Shown in pieces: positions 8,046 through 16,392 of a stretch of 64,000 nucleotides of DNA (within the stretch, counting starts at the first letter, position 1; every line of letters starts with the position of its first letter). Made by a program: the position numbers and the translations under genes. The notes below the pieces were generated by a model that searched no databases, was not told the origin of the DNA, and saw only the letters and a program-made list of their open reading frames with translations. Where the stretch lies: assembly GCF_943913955.1 (NCBI RefSeq), contig NZ_CALUAE010000014.1, forward strand, positions 1 through 64,000, read 5' to 3'. The stretch comes from Mycolicibacterium bacteremicum (GTDB lineage Bacteria > Actinomycetota > Actinomycetes > Mycobacteriales > Mycobacteriaceae).

Positions 8046-9682
8046 ATCTCGAGACGCACTACCTCGCCGCCACCGAGGCGGTCGGAAATCCCGTCGCCAA
8101 CATGGCCATCTTCGGGCTCTTCGTCGTGGTGACGATGGTCGTGGTGATCCGGGCCAGCAAGAAGAACGCCACCGCCGCCGAGTTCTTCACCGGCGGCCGC
8201 GGCTTCTCCGGTCCGCAGAACGGCGTCGCCATCGCCGGCGACTATCTGTCGGCGGCCAGCTTCCTGGGCATCGCCGGCGCCATCGCCGTGTACGGCTATG
8301 ACGGCTTCCTGTACTCCATCGGCTTCCTGGTCGCCTGGCTGGTGGCCCTGCTGCTGGTGGCCGAATTGTTGCGCAACACCGGCAAATTCACCATGGCCGA
8401 CGTACTGAGCTTCCGGCTCAAGCAGCGCCCGGTCCGGGTGGCCGCGGCCACCTCGACGCTGACGGTGTCGCTGTTCTACCTGCTGGCCCAGATGGCCGGC
8501 GCCGGTGGTCTGGTCGCGCTGCTGATGAACATCAACAGCAAGAGCGGACAGGCCGTCGTGATCGCCGTCGTCGGTCTGTTGATGATCGTCTACGTCCTGG
8601 TCGGCGGCATGAAGGGCACCACCTGGGTGCAGATCATCAAGGCCGTGCTGCTGATCGCCGGCGCCGGGTTCATGACCGCGATGGTGCTGGCCAAGTTCGG
8701 GCTGAACTTCTCCGAGATCCTGGGCTCCGCGCAGACAGCGATCTCCGGGGCGACCACCGAGGGGGTGGCCAGCCGCGACGTGCTCGCCCCCGGTGCGCAG
8801 TACGGCGGATCGCTGACCAGCCAGATCAACTTCATCTCGCTGGCGCTGGCGCTGGTGCTGGGCACCGCGGGTCTACCGCATGTGCTGATGCGCTTCTACA
8901 CCGTGCCCACCGCCAAGGAAGCCCGGCGCAGCGTGGTCTGGGCCATCGCGCTGATCGGCGCCTTCTACCTGTTCACCCTGGTGCTCGGCTACGGCGCGGC
9001 GGCCCTGGTCGGCCCGGACCGGATCCTCGGCGCCGCGGGCGGGGTGAACTCCGCGGCCCCGCTGCTGGCCCTGGAACTCGGCGGCGTGGTGTTGCTCGGC
9101 ATCATCTCCGCGGTCGCCTTCGCCACCATCCTGGCGGTGGTTGCCGGCCTCACCATCACCGCGTCGGCCTCGTTCGCCCACGACATCTACGCCTCGGTGT
9201 TGAAGTCTCACAAGGTGACCGAGGACGAGCAGGTGAAGGTCTCCCGCATCACCGCGGTGGTCCTGGGCATCCTGGCCATCGGCCTGGGCATCCTGGCCAA
9301 CGGACAGAACGTCGCGTTCCTGGTGGCGCTGGCCTTCGCGATCGCCGCGGCGGCCAACCTGCCGACGATCGTGTACTCGCTGTACTGGAAGCGGTTCAAC
9401 ACCCGCGGCGCGCTGTGGAGCATGTACGGCGGGCTGATCTCCACGCTGATCCTGATCGTCTTCTCCCCCGCCGTGTCGGGTGCCAAGACGTCGATGATCC
9501 CCGGTGCCGACTTCGCCTGGTTCCCGCTGGCCAACCCGGGCATCGTGTCGATCCCGCTGGCCTTCGCGCTCGGCATCATCGGCACGCTGACCTCCAAGGA
9601 CACCGGCGACCCGGCCATCAACGCCGAGATGGAGGTGCGCTCGCTGACCGGGGTGGGCGCCGAAAAGGCGGTCGCGCACTAG
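8042..9682 (+). CDS. Cation:monocarboxylate symporter (ActP/MctC-like), paralogue 2
   Basis: 546 residues, close to the usual ActP/MctC length. SSS-family motifs: GDYLSAASFLGIAGAIAVYG (TM2), FRLKQRPVRVAAATSTL, GGMKGTTWVQIIKAVLL, GTAGLPHVLMRFYTVPTAKEARRS and the Na+-site-like AFATILAVVAGLTITASASFAHD. About 13 membrane segments are expected. The substrate is probably acetate, propionate or pyruvate. GTG start coupled to the DUF485 gene. Compared with paralogue 1 it lacks the long periplasmic-side insertion and looks like the canonical member. Confidence 0.9.
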   Translation: MNLETHYLAATEAVGNPVANMAIFGLFVVVTMVVVIRASKKNATAAEFFTGGRGFSGPQNGVAIAGDYLSAASFLGIAGAIAVYGYDGFLYSIGFLVAWLVALLLVAELLRNTGKFTMADVLSFRLKQRPVRVAAATSTLTVSLFYLLAQMAGAGGLVALLMNINSKSGQAVVIAVVGLLMIVYVLVGGMKGTTWVQIIKAVLLIAGAGFMTAMVLAKFGLNFSEILGSAQTAISGATTEGVASRDVLAPGAQYGGSLTSQINFISLALALVLGTAGLPHVLMRFYTVPTAKEARRSVVWAIALIGAFYLFTLVLGYGAAALVGPDRILGAAGGVNSAAPLLALELGGVVLLGIISAVAFATILAVVAGLTITASASFAHDIYASVLKSHKVTEDEQVKVSRITAVVLGILAIGLGILANGQNVAFLVALAFAIAAAANLPTIVYSLYWKRFNTRGALWSMYGGLISTLILIVFSPAVSGAKTSMIPGADFAWFPLANPGIVSIPLAFALGIIGTLTSKDTGDPAINAEMEVRSLTGVGAEKAVAH

Positions 9683-9724
9683 CGACCCGGAACTACCGGA
9701 CCGGCGGCGGCGTTGTTCACACTC

Positions 9725-10921
9725 GTGAACACCCGCCGCCGGTTCGCGTTCGCCGCCCTCGCCTATGCCTTCGCCGTGACGATGCTCGGCACCACCGTGC
9801 CGACCCCGATGTACGCGCTCTACGGCGAGCAGATGCACTTCGCCGTGTTCACCACGACGGTGGTGTTCGCGGTCTACGCGTTGGGTGTGCTCGCCGCGCT
9901 GCTGATCGCGGGAAGCTGGTCCGATGTGCTGGGCCGGCGCCCGGTGCTGCTGGCCGGGCTGGGTTTCGCCCTGGCCAGTTCGGTGGTGTTCCTGTTCGCC
10001 GACAACATCGCACTGCTGCTGGTGGGCCGGCTGCTGTCCGGGCTGTCGGCCGGCCTGTTCACCGGCACCGCGACCGCGGCCGTCGTGGAATCCGTGCCCG
10101 CCGAACGGCGCGACCGCGCGGCCACCGTGGCGACGATGGTCAACATCGGCGGTCTGGGCAGCGGACCGGTGCTGGCCGGCCTGCTGGTGCAGTACGCGCC
10201 GCACCCGCTGCTGCTGTCCTTCCTGGTGCACATCGCGCTGCTGCTGTTGGCCGTCCCCGCGGTGCTGCTGGCCCCCGAGACCTCGGGTGGAACCGGCCGG
10301 ATCGGCCTGCAACGCCTGGCGATACCCGCCGAGGTGCGCGCCGTCTTCGTCACCGCGGCGACCGCCGCCTTCGCCGGGTTCGCCGTCACCGGGCTGTTCG
10401 CGGCGGTTGCGCCCGCCTTTCTGGCCGAGGTCATCGGGGTGGACAACCATGCCGTGGGCGGGGCCGTGTCGGGTTCGATCTTCCTGTCCTCGGCCGTGGC
10501 CCAACTCGTCGGGCGCCGCATCCCGCCCACCCGGGCCGTGGCGCTGGGTTGCGCCATCCTCGTCGTCGGCATGGTGATCCTGGCTGTCGCACTGTCGCTT
10601 TCATCGCTGCCGGGTATCATCGCCGCCGCGGTCGTGGCCGGTATCGGACAGGGCATCAGCTTCAGCCGTGGCCTGGCAGCCGTCGTCGAACAGGTCCCCG
10701 ACCGGCGTCGCGGCGAGGTCAGCTCGACCTATTTCGTGGTGGGCTATGTGGCTATCGCGCTACCGGTGGTCGGCGTCGGACTGGCCGCACAGGCCTGGGG
10801 CCTGCGCACCGCGGGCGAGACGTTCGCCGCGGCCATCGGGGTACTGGCGCTCATCTGCCTGGTCTCGATCGTCGTGCAGAAACGCCGCGCCGGTCAGCGC
10901 GGCGCGTCCACGCCCGCCTGA
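9725..10921 (+). CDS. MFS transporter
   Basis: 398 residues from the GTG at 9725; an in-frame TTG at 9713 could add four residues. Twelve membrane segments are readable, with the MFS motif A region after TM2 (GSWSDVLGRRPVLLAG) and motif C-like glycines (GLGSGPVLAGLL) in TM5. It resembles drug/metabolite exporters of the DHA1 type. The substrate cannot be inferred. It follows the symporter by 42 bp on the same strand. Confidence 0.8.
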   Translation: MNTRRRFAFAALAYAFAVTMLGTTVPTPMYALYGEQMHFAVFTTTVVFAVYALGVLAALLIAGSWSDVLGRRPVLLAGLGFALASSVVFLFADNIALLLVGRLLSGLSAGLFTGTATAAVVESVPAERRDRAATVATMVNIGGLGSGPVLAGLLVQYAPHPLLLSFLVHIALLLLAVPAVLLAPETSGGTGRIGLQRLAIPAEVRAVFVTAATAAFAGFAVTGLFAAVAPAFLAEVIGVDNHAVGGAVSGSIFLSSAVAQLVGRRIPPTRAVALGCAILVVGMVILAVALSLSSLPGIIAAAVVAGIGQGISFSRGLAAVVEQVPDRRRGEVSSTYFVVGYVAIALPVVGVGLAAQAWGLRTAGETFAAAIGVLALICLVSIVVQKRRAGQRGASTPA

Positions 10922-10934
10922 CCAGTCCGCCCCG

Positions 10935-11105
10935 CTAGCCGCTCTTGCGGCGGAACTCGCGGCGGTTCTCCACCGCGCCGTGCGCCTTCGACTGCTTGCG
11001 GCCGCCGTCGGCATGCGATGCGCCGCCGCTCGCCTGGGCCTTCTTCCGCTCCAGCGCCTCACGGAACTTGCGCTTGGTGTCGTCTTCCGGGGTCTCGTCG
11101 GCCAT
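10935..11105 (-). CDS. DUF5302 family small basic protein
   Basis: 56 residues: MADETPEDDTKRKFREALE at the N-terminus, a Gly/His/Lys middle and the ending VENRREFRRKSG. Highly charged, no membrane segment, likely disordered. DUF5302 proteins are short and confined to actinobacteria; function unknown. It is convergent with the MFS gene (13-bp gap) and upstream of the Rv1155-type gene's end. The spacing and codon use support a real gene. Confidence 0.8.
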   Translation of the reverse strand: MADETPEDDTKRKFREALERKKAQASGGASHADGGRKQSKAHGAVENRREFRRKSG

Positions 11106-11123
11106 GGGGTCAGCCTAGACCGG

Positions 11124-11567
11124 TTACCGGATGCCGGGCGGCATCCCGTACAGATGTGCGATCGGCAGTGTCAACAGCACCCGGCGGTCGTCGACCATTG
11201 CGCGACGGTAGTCATCCCAGTCCGGATGCTCCCCGGCGATGTTGCGGTACAACGCAATCAGGCCCTCGACGGTGTCGTCGTGCGGGTTGGCCGCGGGCGG
11301 GGTCAGCACCGCGTCGCCCTCGGCGACCGCATAGGACCAGCCGTCGTCGGCGGACACATGCACCGACGCGCGGGGGTCGCGGCGCAGATTCCGGGTCTTG
11401 GCCCGCGGTTCGGTGACCGACACCTGCAACGCGGTGTTACGCGCATCGAACCAGTACGACACGTTCGACAGCTGCGGCCGACCGTCGCGCTTGATCGTCG
11501 CCAGCACGCCCAGCGAGTTCCCGCTGATCAGTGCGAGCAGCTTGTCATCGAATACGAGGCGGCCCAT
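11124..11567 (-). CDS. PPOX-class F420-dependent oxidoreductase (Rv1155-like)
   Basis: 147 residues, equal to M. tuberculosis Rv1155 as recalled. Split-barrel flavin/deazaflavin fold: MGRLVFDDKLLALISGNSLGVLATIKRDGRPQLSNVSYWFD, then the beta-strand LQVSVTEPRAKTRNLRRDPRASVHV that binds cofactor phosphate. It probably uses F420H2; the physiological substrate is unknown. The start at 11567 is favoured by a TACGCT -10 element ending 6 nt upstream on the minus strand, giving a leaderless mRNA. It is divergent from the methyltransferase at 11599 with only 31 bp between. Confidence 0.85.
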   Translation of the reverse strand: MGRLVFDDKLLALISGNSLGVLATIKRDGRPQLSNVSYWFDARNTALQVSVTEPRAKTRNLRRDPRASVHVSADDGWSYAVAEGDAVLTPPAANPHDDTVEGLIALYRNIAGEHPDWDDYRRAMVDDRRVLLTLPIAHLYGMPPGIR

Positions 11568-11573
11568 ACGACG

Positions 11574-11591
11574 AGCGTACGACTCTACGAT
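11574..11591. promoter_or_regulatory. Back-to-back leaderless promoters
   Basis: On the plus strand TACGAT (11586-11591) lies 7 nt before the methyltransferase ATG at 11599. On the minus strand TACGCT (11579-11574) lies 6 nt before the oxidoreductase ATG at 11567. Both fit TANNNT -10 boxes whose +1 would be at the start codon. Confidence 0.45.
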
Positions 11592-11598
11592 CGTCCAC

Positions 11599-12441
11599 AT
11601 GAGTCGGATCGATGGAACCAGTCTGGAAGGAGTGTCCGCGACGACGTTGTGGACCCTGCACAACCGCGGCACCGAGGCCAAGCGCTCCGACGGGGTGATC
11701 CGCGACCCCTGGGCGGTCAGCCTGTTCGACTCGATCGACTACGACTACCGCAAGTTCGGCAAACCCAACCAGTCGCACGCGCTGCGGGCCGTCGCCTTCG
11801 ACACCGCGGCCACCGAATACCTGCGAGCGCACCCCCGGGCTTCGGTGGTGGCGCTGGCCGAGGGATTGCAGACCAGCTTCTGGCGGCTGGCCCGCAGCGG
11901 GGTGGCCGACGAGTTGAGCTGGTATTCCATCGATCTGGAGCCGGTGATGGAGTTGCGCCGCCAGTTGCTGCCGCGTGACGACCGGATCACCGAGCTGGCC
12001 CAATCCGCACTGGATCGCAGTTGGATGGACCGCATCGACCCGACCGAGGGAACCTTCATCACCGCCGAGGGACTGCTGATGTACCTCGAACCGGAGGACG
12101 CGCTGGGCCTGATCGCCGACTGCGCGGCCCGTTTTCCCGGCGGGCAGTTCATGTTCGACTCGATTCCGCACTGGTTCAGCCGCAAGACCCTGACCGGCCT
12201 GCGGTTGTCCGACCGCTATCTGACCCCGGCCATGCCGTTCGCGCTGTCGGCCGACGAGGCGCTGGCACTGGCCGGCACCATCGACGGTGTGCGCTCGGCG
12301 CGTGATGTGCACTACCCCACCGGGCGCGGGCTGTGGCGGCTGGCCAACGTGTCCGCCCTTGATGCGGTCGGCGCCCTGCGGCGCAACCGGCCCAGCATCA
12401 CACTGCTGGAGTTCGGCGCTTCCGTACCCTCGGAGAGGTGA
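11599..12441 (+). CDS. LCM/Omt-type SAM-dependent methyltransferase, copy 1
   Basis: 280 residues. It belongs to the leucine carboxyl methyltransferase-like family common in mycobacteria. Visible are SATTLWTLHNRGTEAKRSDGVIRDPWAVSL, the SAM-binding VVALAEGLQTSFWRL segment where a Gly-rich loop is expected, YSIDLEPV with the acidic ribose-binding residue, and TFITAEGLLMYLEPEDA. The acceptor is unknown. The gene overlaps the next, related gene by 4 nt, so the two are translated together. M. tuberculosis has one such gene (omt, Rv1153c) at this position, as recalled. Confidence 0.82.
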   Translation: MSRIDGTSLEGVSATTLWTLHNRGTEAKRSDGVIRDPWAVSLFDSIDYDYRKFGKPNQSHALRAVAFDTAATEYLRAHPRASVVALAEGLQTSFWRLARSGVADELSWYSIDLEPVMELRRQLLPRDDRITELAQSALDRSWMDRIDPTEGTFITAEGLLMYLEPEDALGLIADCAARFPGGQFMFDSIPHWFSRKTLTGLRLSDRYLTPAMPFALSADEALALAGTIDGVRSARDVHYPTGRGLWRLANVSALDAVGALRRNRPSITLLEFGASVPSER

Positions 12442-13271
12442 GCACCCCGAGAGCCGATGCCAGCACCCTGACCGGTGTGTCCGAAACCGCACTGCTGACG
12501 TTGAAGGTGCGCGCCACCGAGGCCGCCCGCGCGGACCGCATCATCGACGACCCGGTTGCCGTCGAGTTGGTCGAGGCCATCGATTTCGACTTCGCGAAGT
12601 TCGGTTCCGTCGGCCGCCAGGACATGGCGCTGCGGGCGCTGGCGTTCGACAGGGAGACCAAGAGATACCTGCGTGATCACCCGAAGGCCACCGTCGTCGC
12701 GCTGGCCGAGGGTCTGCAGACCAGCTTCTACCGCCTCGACGCCGGCGAGGTGGGCCACGAGTTCCGCTGGCACACCGTCGATTTCCCACCCATCGTGGCG
12801 CTGCGCGAGAAACTGCTGCCACCCTCGGAGCGGGTCTCGGTCAACGCGCAGTCCGCGCTGGACTACAGCTGGATGGACGACGTCGACAGCTCGAACGGCG
12901 TGTTCATCACCGCCGAGGGACTGCTGATGTATTTGCAGCCCTCCGAGGCCCTGGGCCTGATCACCGAGTGCGCCAAGCGGTTTCCCGGCGCAGCGCTGAT
13001 GTTCGACCTGCCGCCCTACTGGTTCGCCGCCATCGCCCGTAAGGGCCTGCTGCGCCCCTCGCTGCGCTACAAGGTGCCACCGATGCCGTTCAGCCTGACC
13101 GTTGCCGAGGCCGCCGCGCTGGCCGACACGGTGCCCGGCGTGCGTGCGGTGCACGATGTGCCGATGCCGACCGGACGCGGCACCGTGCTCAACGCGCTGC
13201 TGTGGGCTGCACACCGGCTTCCGCTGCTGGATCCGGTGCGTCCGGTGCTGACCAGGCTGGAGTTCGGCTGA
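12438..13271 (+). CDS. LCM/Omt-type SAM-dependent methyltransferase, copy 2
   Basis: 277 residues, the same length as recalled for M. tuberculosis Omt (Rv1153c). It is clearly paralogous to the upstream gene: ATVVALAEGLQTSFYRL, VNAQSALDYSWMDD and FITAEGLLMYLQPSEALGL match copy 1 in order and spacing. GTG start coupled by GTGA. Its last 83 nt overlap the 3' end of the convergent monooxygenase gene, so both C-termini are written on opposite strands of the same DNA. Substrate unknown. Confidence 0.82.
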   Translation: MSTPRADASTLTGVSETALLTLKVRATEAARADRIIDDPVAVELVEAIDFDFAKFGSVGRQDMALRALAFDRETKRYLRDHPKATVVALAEGLQTSFYRLDAGEVGHEFRWHTVDFPPIVALREKLLPPSERVSVNAQSALDYSWMDDVDSSNGVFITAEGLLMYLQPSEALGLITECAKRFPGAALMFDLPPYWFAAIARKGLLRPSLRYKVPPMPFSLTVAEAAALADTVPGVRAVHDVPMPTGRGTVLNALLWAAHRLPLLDPVRPVLTRLEFG

Positions 13272-14703
13272 ACCGCAGGCACGCGTCGGTGACCGGGCCG
13301 TTGCGCAGCACTTCGGCGTCGACGGTGTAGTTCATCGTCATCAACCACGGTCCGTCGACGCCCTGGCGGGGCAGTTCGTCGATCACGCGCTGCACATAGC
13401 CGGCGCCGAAGTCCAGCAGCGGACGGGTCGGCATGCCGGGATCGGCCGGCTCGGGCCGCACCTGGTCGTAGCCGTGCTCGTCCATGTGCGCCAGCAGCCG
13501 GCAGAAGTGCTCGCACAGCAGCCCGACCTTCAGCGTCCACGACGAGTTCGTATAGCCGAACGAGAATGCGAAATTGGGCACCCCGGAGAGCATGATGCCC
13601 TTGTAGGCCACGGTCTGGGCCAGGTCGACCGGTGCGCCGTCCACCATGAGCGTCATCCCGCCGAAGAGCTGGATGTTCAGTCCGGTGGCGGTGACGATGA
13701 TGTCGGCGTCCAACTCGCGTCCGGACTCCAGCCGGATCCCGGTCTCGGTGAAGGTGTCGATCCGGTCGGTGACCACCGAGGCGCTGCCATTGCTGATGGC
13801 GGCGAACAGATCACCGTCGGGCACCGCGCACAGCCGCTGGTCCCAGGGGTTGTAGGACGGGTTGAAGTGCTCGTCGACCGGATACCCGGCGGGCAACTTG
13901 CTCGCGTTGATCCGGCGGATCAGGCGTCGTGCCAGCGTCGGATACTTCTGGCAGAACGTGTACACCGCCCGCCCCTTGGCAATGTTCTTGCGCCGGGCCA
14001 GCGCGTAGCCGCGGTCATCACCGAGCCAGCGGCGGGCGGTGTTGGCGAAGGTGTCCCGCGACGGCACCGGCATGACGTAGGTCGGTGACCGCTGCAGCAT
14101 CGTGACGTGCGCGGCCGTCGCGGCCATCGACGGGACGAGCGTCACCGCGGTCGCCCCGCTGCCGATGACCACCACCTTCTTGCCGGTGTGATCCAGATCC
14201 TCGGGCCAGTGCTGCGGGTGGATGATCTGCCCACCGAACCGGTCGCGACCGCTGAACTCAGGGGTGAATCCCTGGTCGTAGCGGTAGTAGCCGCCGGCGC
14301 AGAACAGCCAGCGCGCGCCGATCTGGATCAGCTCACCATCGTGTTCGACGTCGACGGTCCAGCGAGCCCGCGCACTGTCCCAGTCGGCGCCGAGCACCTT
14401 GTGCCGGAACCGGATCCGCTGCCCGATACCGTTCTCGTCGACCGTCTCCCGCAGATAGGACAGGATCTTGTCGGCCGTGGCGATGGCGTGCTCGTCGCGC
14501 CAGGGTTTGAATTCGTAGCCGAACGTGTGCAGATCGGAGTCGGACCGAATCCCGGGATAGCGGAACAGATCCCAGGTGCCGCCGGTGGCCTCGCGGGCCT
14601 CCAGGATGGCGTAGTCGCGGCCGGGGTGCTCGCGCTGCAGGTAGTAGGCGGCGCCGATGCCGGAGATACCCGCGCCGATGATCAACACGTCCACAGATTC
14701 CAT
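13189..14703 (-). CDS. EthA-like Baeyer-Villiger flavoprotein monooxygenase
   Basis: 504 residues. N-terminal FAD Rossmann motif GAGISGIG (10-17), a second NADP Rossmann motif GSGATAV (about 183), and the Baeyer-Villiger fingerprint F-G-G-Q-I-I-H-P-Q-H-W-P. Long stretches recall M. tuberculosis EthA (GGTWDLFRYPGIRSDSD, NPWDQRLC, ATGLNIQLFGG, YKGIMLSG). It should insert oxygen next to ketones or oxidise thioamide or sulfide groups using NADPH. A C-terminal extension of about 20 residues runs into the neighbouring methyltransferase gene. Unlike ethA, the divergent neighbour is a PucR-type regulator, not TetR-type EthR. Confidence 0.88.
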   Translation of the reverse strand: MESVDVLIIGAGISGIGAAYYLQREHPGRDYAILEAREATGGTWDLFRYPGIRSDSDLHTFGYEFKPWRDEHAIATADKILSYLRETVDENGIGQRIRFRHKVLGADWDSARARWTVDVEHDGELIQIGARWLFCAGGYYRYDQGFTPEFSGRDRFGGQIIHPQHWPEDLDHTGKKVVVIGSGATAVTLVPSMAATAAHVTMLQRSPTYVMPVPSRDTFANTARRWLGDDRGYALARRKNIAKGRAVYTFCQKYPTLARRLIRRINASKLPAGYPVDEHFNPSYNPWDQRLCAVPDGDLFAAISNGSASVVTDRIDTFTETGIRLESGRELDADIIVTATGLNIQLFGGMTLMVDGAPVDLAQTVAYKGIMLSGVPNFAFSFGYTNSSWTLKVGLLCEHFCRLLAHMDEHGYDQVRPEPADPGMPTRPLLDFGAGYVQRVIDELPRQGVDGPWLMTMNYTVDAEVLRNGPVTDACLRFSRTPAWSAPDAPDPAAEAGVQPTAAR

Positions 14704-14791
14704 GCATCGATGGTGACGAGTCGGGCGCCCGCGGCGATAGGGCAGATCACCCCAGATCCGCCGATTGTCGGTGCGATATGCACCTGACCTC

Positions 14792-14797
14792 TAGGCT
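14792..14797 (+). promoter_or_regulatory. -10 element TAGGCT of the PucR-type gene
   Basis: TAGGCT lies 6 nt before the ATG at 14804, the spacing of a leaderless mycobacterial promoter. The 100-bp divergent gap shows no clear palindrome. Confidence 0.45.
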
Positions 14798-14803
14798 GCG
14801 GCC

Positions 14804-16015
14804 ATGAGTGCGACACCGTCCCCGCGGGTCCGGGACCTGATCCGGCAATGTGCCCAGGTCGTCGTCAACGCCCGCCCCGAATGGCTCGACGAACTGGACG
14901 CCGCCGTGTTGGAGGCCAGCCCCGCAATCGCCGCGGACCCGGAGCTGGCCGCCGCGGTGAGCCGCAGCAACCGGGCCAACCTGTTCTTCTGGGCGACCGC
15001 CAACATCCGCGATCCCGGCGCCCCGGTGCCGCCGAACACCGGGCCGGAGCCGGTGAGCATCGCCCGCGAACTGGTGCGCCGCGGGGTCAGCGGCTCACCG
15101 CTGGAGGCCTACCGGGTCGGCGAGGGGGTGGCGTGGCGACGCCTGATGGACATCGCCTTCGAGCTCACCTCCGACGCGGCCGAGTTGCGCGAGCTGCTGC
15201 AGACCTGTTCCCGGTCGATCAGCGCTTTCGTCGACGCCACGCTGGCCGGTATCGCGGCGCTGATCGAAATGGAGCGTGATGACCTCACCCACGGCACCCA
15301 TGCCGAGCGCCGGGAGACCGTCGCGCTGCTGCTGGACGGGGCGCCCATCCCCCGCGCCCGCGCCGAGAGCAGGCTCGGCTACGCGCTGACCGGCAGGCAC
15401 ACCGCCGCGGTGCTCTGGCTGGACGGCCCCGATGGCGACCTGACCGGGCTGGACCGCGCCGCCGAGGCGATCGGGCGGGCGGCCGGCGGGCGGCCGCTGA
15501 GCGTGCTGCCCAGCAGCGCGACCCGGTGGGTGTGGGTGCCGGGGCCGGTGAACGCCGGCGCGCTACCCGACGCGGTGGGCGCGGTGCGGGTGGCGCTGGG
15601 TACCACCGGAGACGGTGTCGACGGTTTCCGGCGCAGCCACTTCGAGGCGATCACCACCCAGCAGATGGTGGCGCGGCTGCGTTCCCGCCAGCAGGTTGCC
15701 CGGTTCACCGATGTCGAGCTGGTCGCGCTGATCACCGCCGATCCGGACCGCGCGGCCGAGTACGTGGACCGGGTGCTCGGCGATTTCGCCGGGGCGTCCG
15801 CCGAATTGCAGGATGCGGTGCGGGTTTTCATCGCCGCGCAGTGCAACGCGGCACGCGCGGCCGGGCTGTTGTTCAGCCATCGCAACACGTTGCTGCGCCG
15901 GCTGGCCCGGGCCGAGGAACTGCTGCCCGCACCGCTGGCCGACAGCAGCATCGATGTGGCCGTCGCCCTCGACGTGCTGCGCTGGACCGGTCAGTCGAAG
16001 GCCACGTCCAGATAG
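14804..16015 (+). CDS. PucR/CdaR-type transcriptional regulator
   Basis: 403 residues. An N-terminal helical region (about 1-150), a central GGDEF-like alpha/beta region (about 160-290) and a C-terminal HTH_30 domain with the signature ELQDAVRVFIAAQCNAARAAGLLFSHRNTLLRRLARAEEL (about 330-372). It is a soluble one-component regulator. Its position back to back with the EthA-like monooxygenase suggests that it controls that gene and itself. Its end overlaps the convergent GntR gene by 25 nt. Confidence 0.85.
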   Translation: MSATPSPRVRDLIRQCAQVVVNARPEWLDELDAAVLEASPAIAADPELAAAVSRSNRANLFFWATANIRDPGAPVPPNTGPEPVSIARELVRRGVSGSPLEAYRVGEGVAWRRLMDIAFELTSDAAELRELLQTCSRSISAFVDATLAGIAALIEMERDDLTHGTHAERRETVALLLDGAPIPRARAESRLGYALTGRHTAAVLWLDGPDGDLTGLDRAAEAIGRAAGGRPLSVLPSSATRWVWVPGPVNAGALPDAVGAVRVALGTTGDGVDGFRRSHFEAITTQQMVARLRSRQQVARFTDVELVALITADPDRAAEYVDRVLGDFAGASAELQDAVRVFIAAQCNAARAAGLLFSHRNTLLRRLARAEELLPAPLADSSIDVAVALDVLRWTGQSKATSR

Positions 16016-16374
16016 CGCAACGCCTCGTCCTTGCCCAGCCCCTGCGCACGTGCGACCTCGGCGAAGGCGTGCGCGGCCGCGGCCATGGCGTTGTCGGCCG
16101 GATCGACGGCGGCGACGAAAGTACCGAAGCGTCCCCGGGTTTCGAGTACCCCGGCCGACTCCAGCTCACGGTAGGCGCGGGCCACGGTGTTGACGGCCAG
16201 GCCGAGCTGGCCGGCCAGATCGCGCACCGTCGGCAACCGCGTGCCCGCGGCCAGCCTGCCGTCGCGCACACCGGCGATGATCTGGGTGCGCAGCTGGTCG
16301 AACAACGGCGCGGCAGCGTCTGCCTCCAGGTGCACCCAGTCCCGCAGACCTCCCACCGGTTCAGTATTCCGCAC
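15991..16374 (-). CDS. GntR family regulator (YtrA/short type)
   Basis: 127 residues from a GTG, matching the short Rv1152-type regulator. The winged HTH is at about 15-80: PLFDQLRTQIIAGVRDGRLAAGTRLPTVRDLAGQLGLAVNTVARAYRELESAGVLETRGRFGTFV, the full GntR signature. A short helical tail replaces the large effector domain, as in the YtrA subfamily. Its start codon lies only 18 bp from that of the divergent sirtuin gene, so one operator could control both. Confidence 0.88.
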   Translation of the reverse strand: MRNTEPVGGLRDWVHLEADAAAPLFDQLRTQIIAGVRDGRLAAGTRLPTVRDLAGQLGLAVNTVARAYRELESAGVLETRGRFGTFVAAVDPADNAMAAAAHAFAEVARAQGLGKDEALRYLDVAFD

Positions 16375-16380
16375 ACGCGC

Positions 16381-16386
16381 TAGTTT
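16381..16386 (+). promoter_or_regulatory. -10 element TAGTTT of the sirtuin gene
   Basis: TAGTTT ends 6 nt before the GTG at 16393. With only 18 bp between the divergent start codons there is no room for a normal leader, so the sirtuin mRNA is probably leaderless. Confidence 0.5.
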
Positions 16387-16392
16387 GGTGAG

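Noticed and set aside
8873..10504. 543-codon minus-strand frame across the second symporter and MFS gene
   Set aside because: It spans two real plus-strand genes and their gap; composition is typical of a shadow frame.
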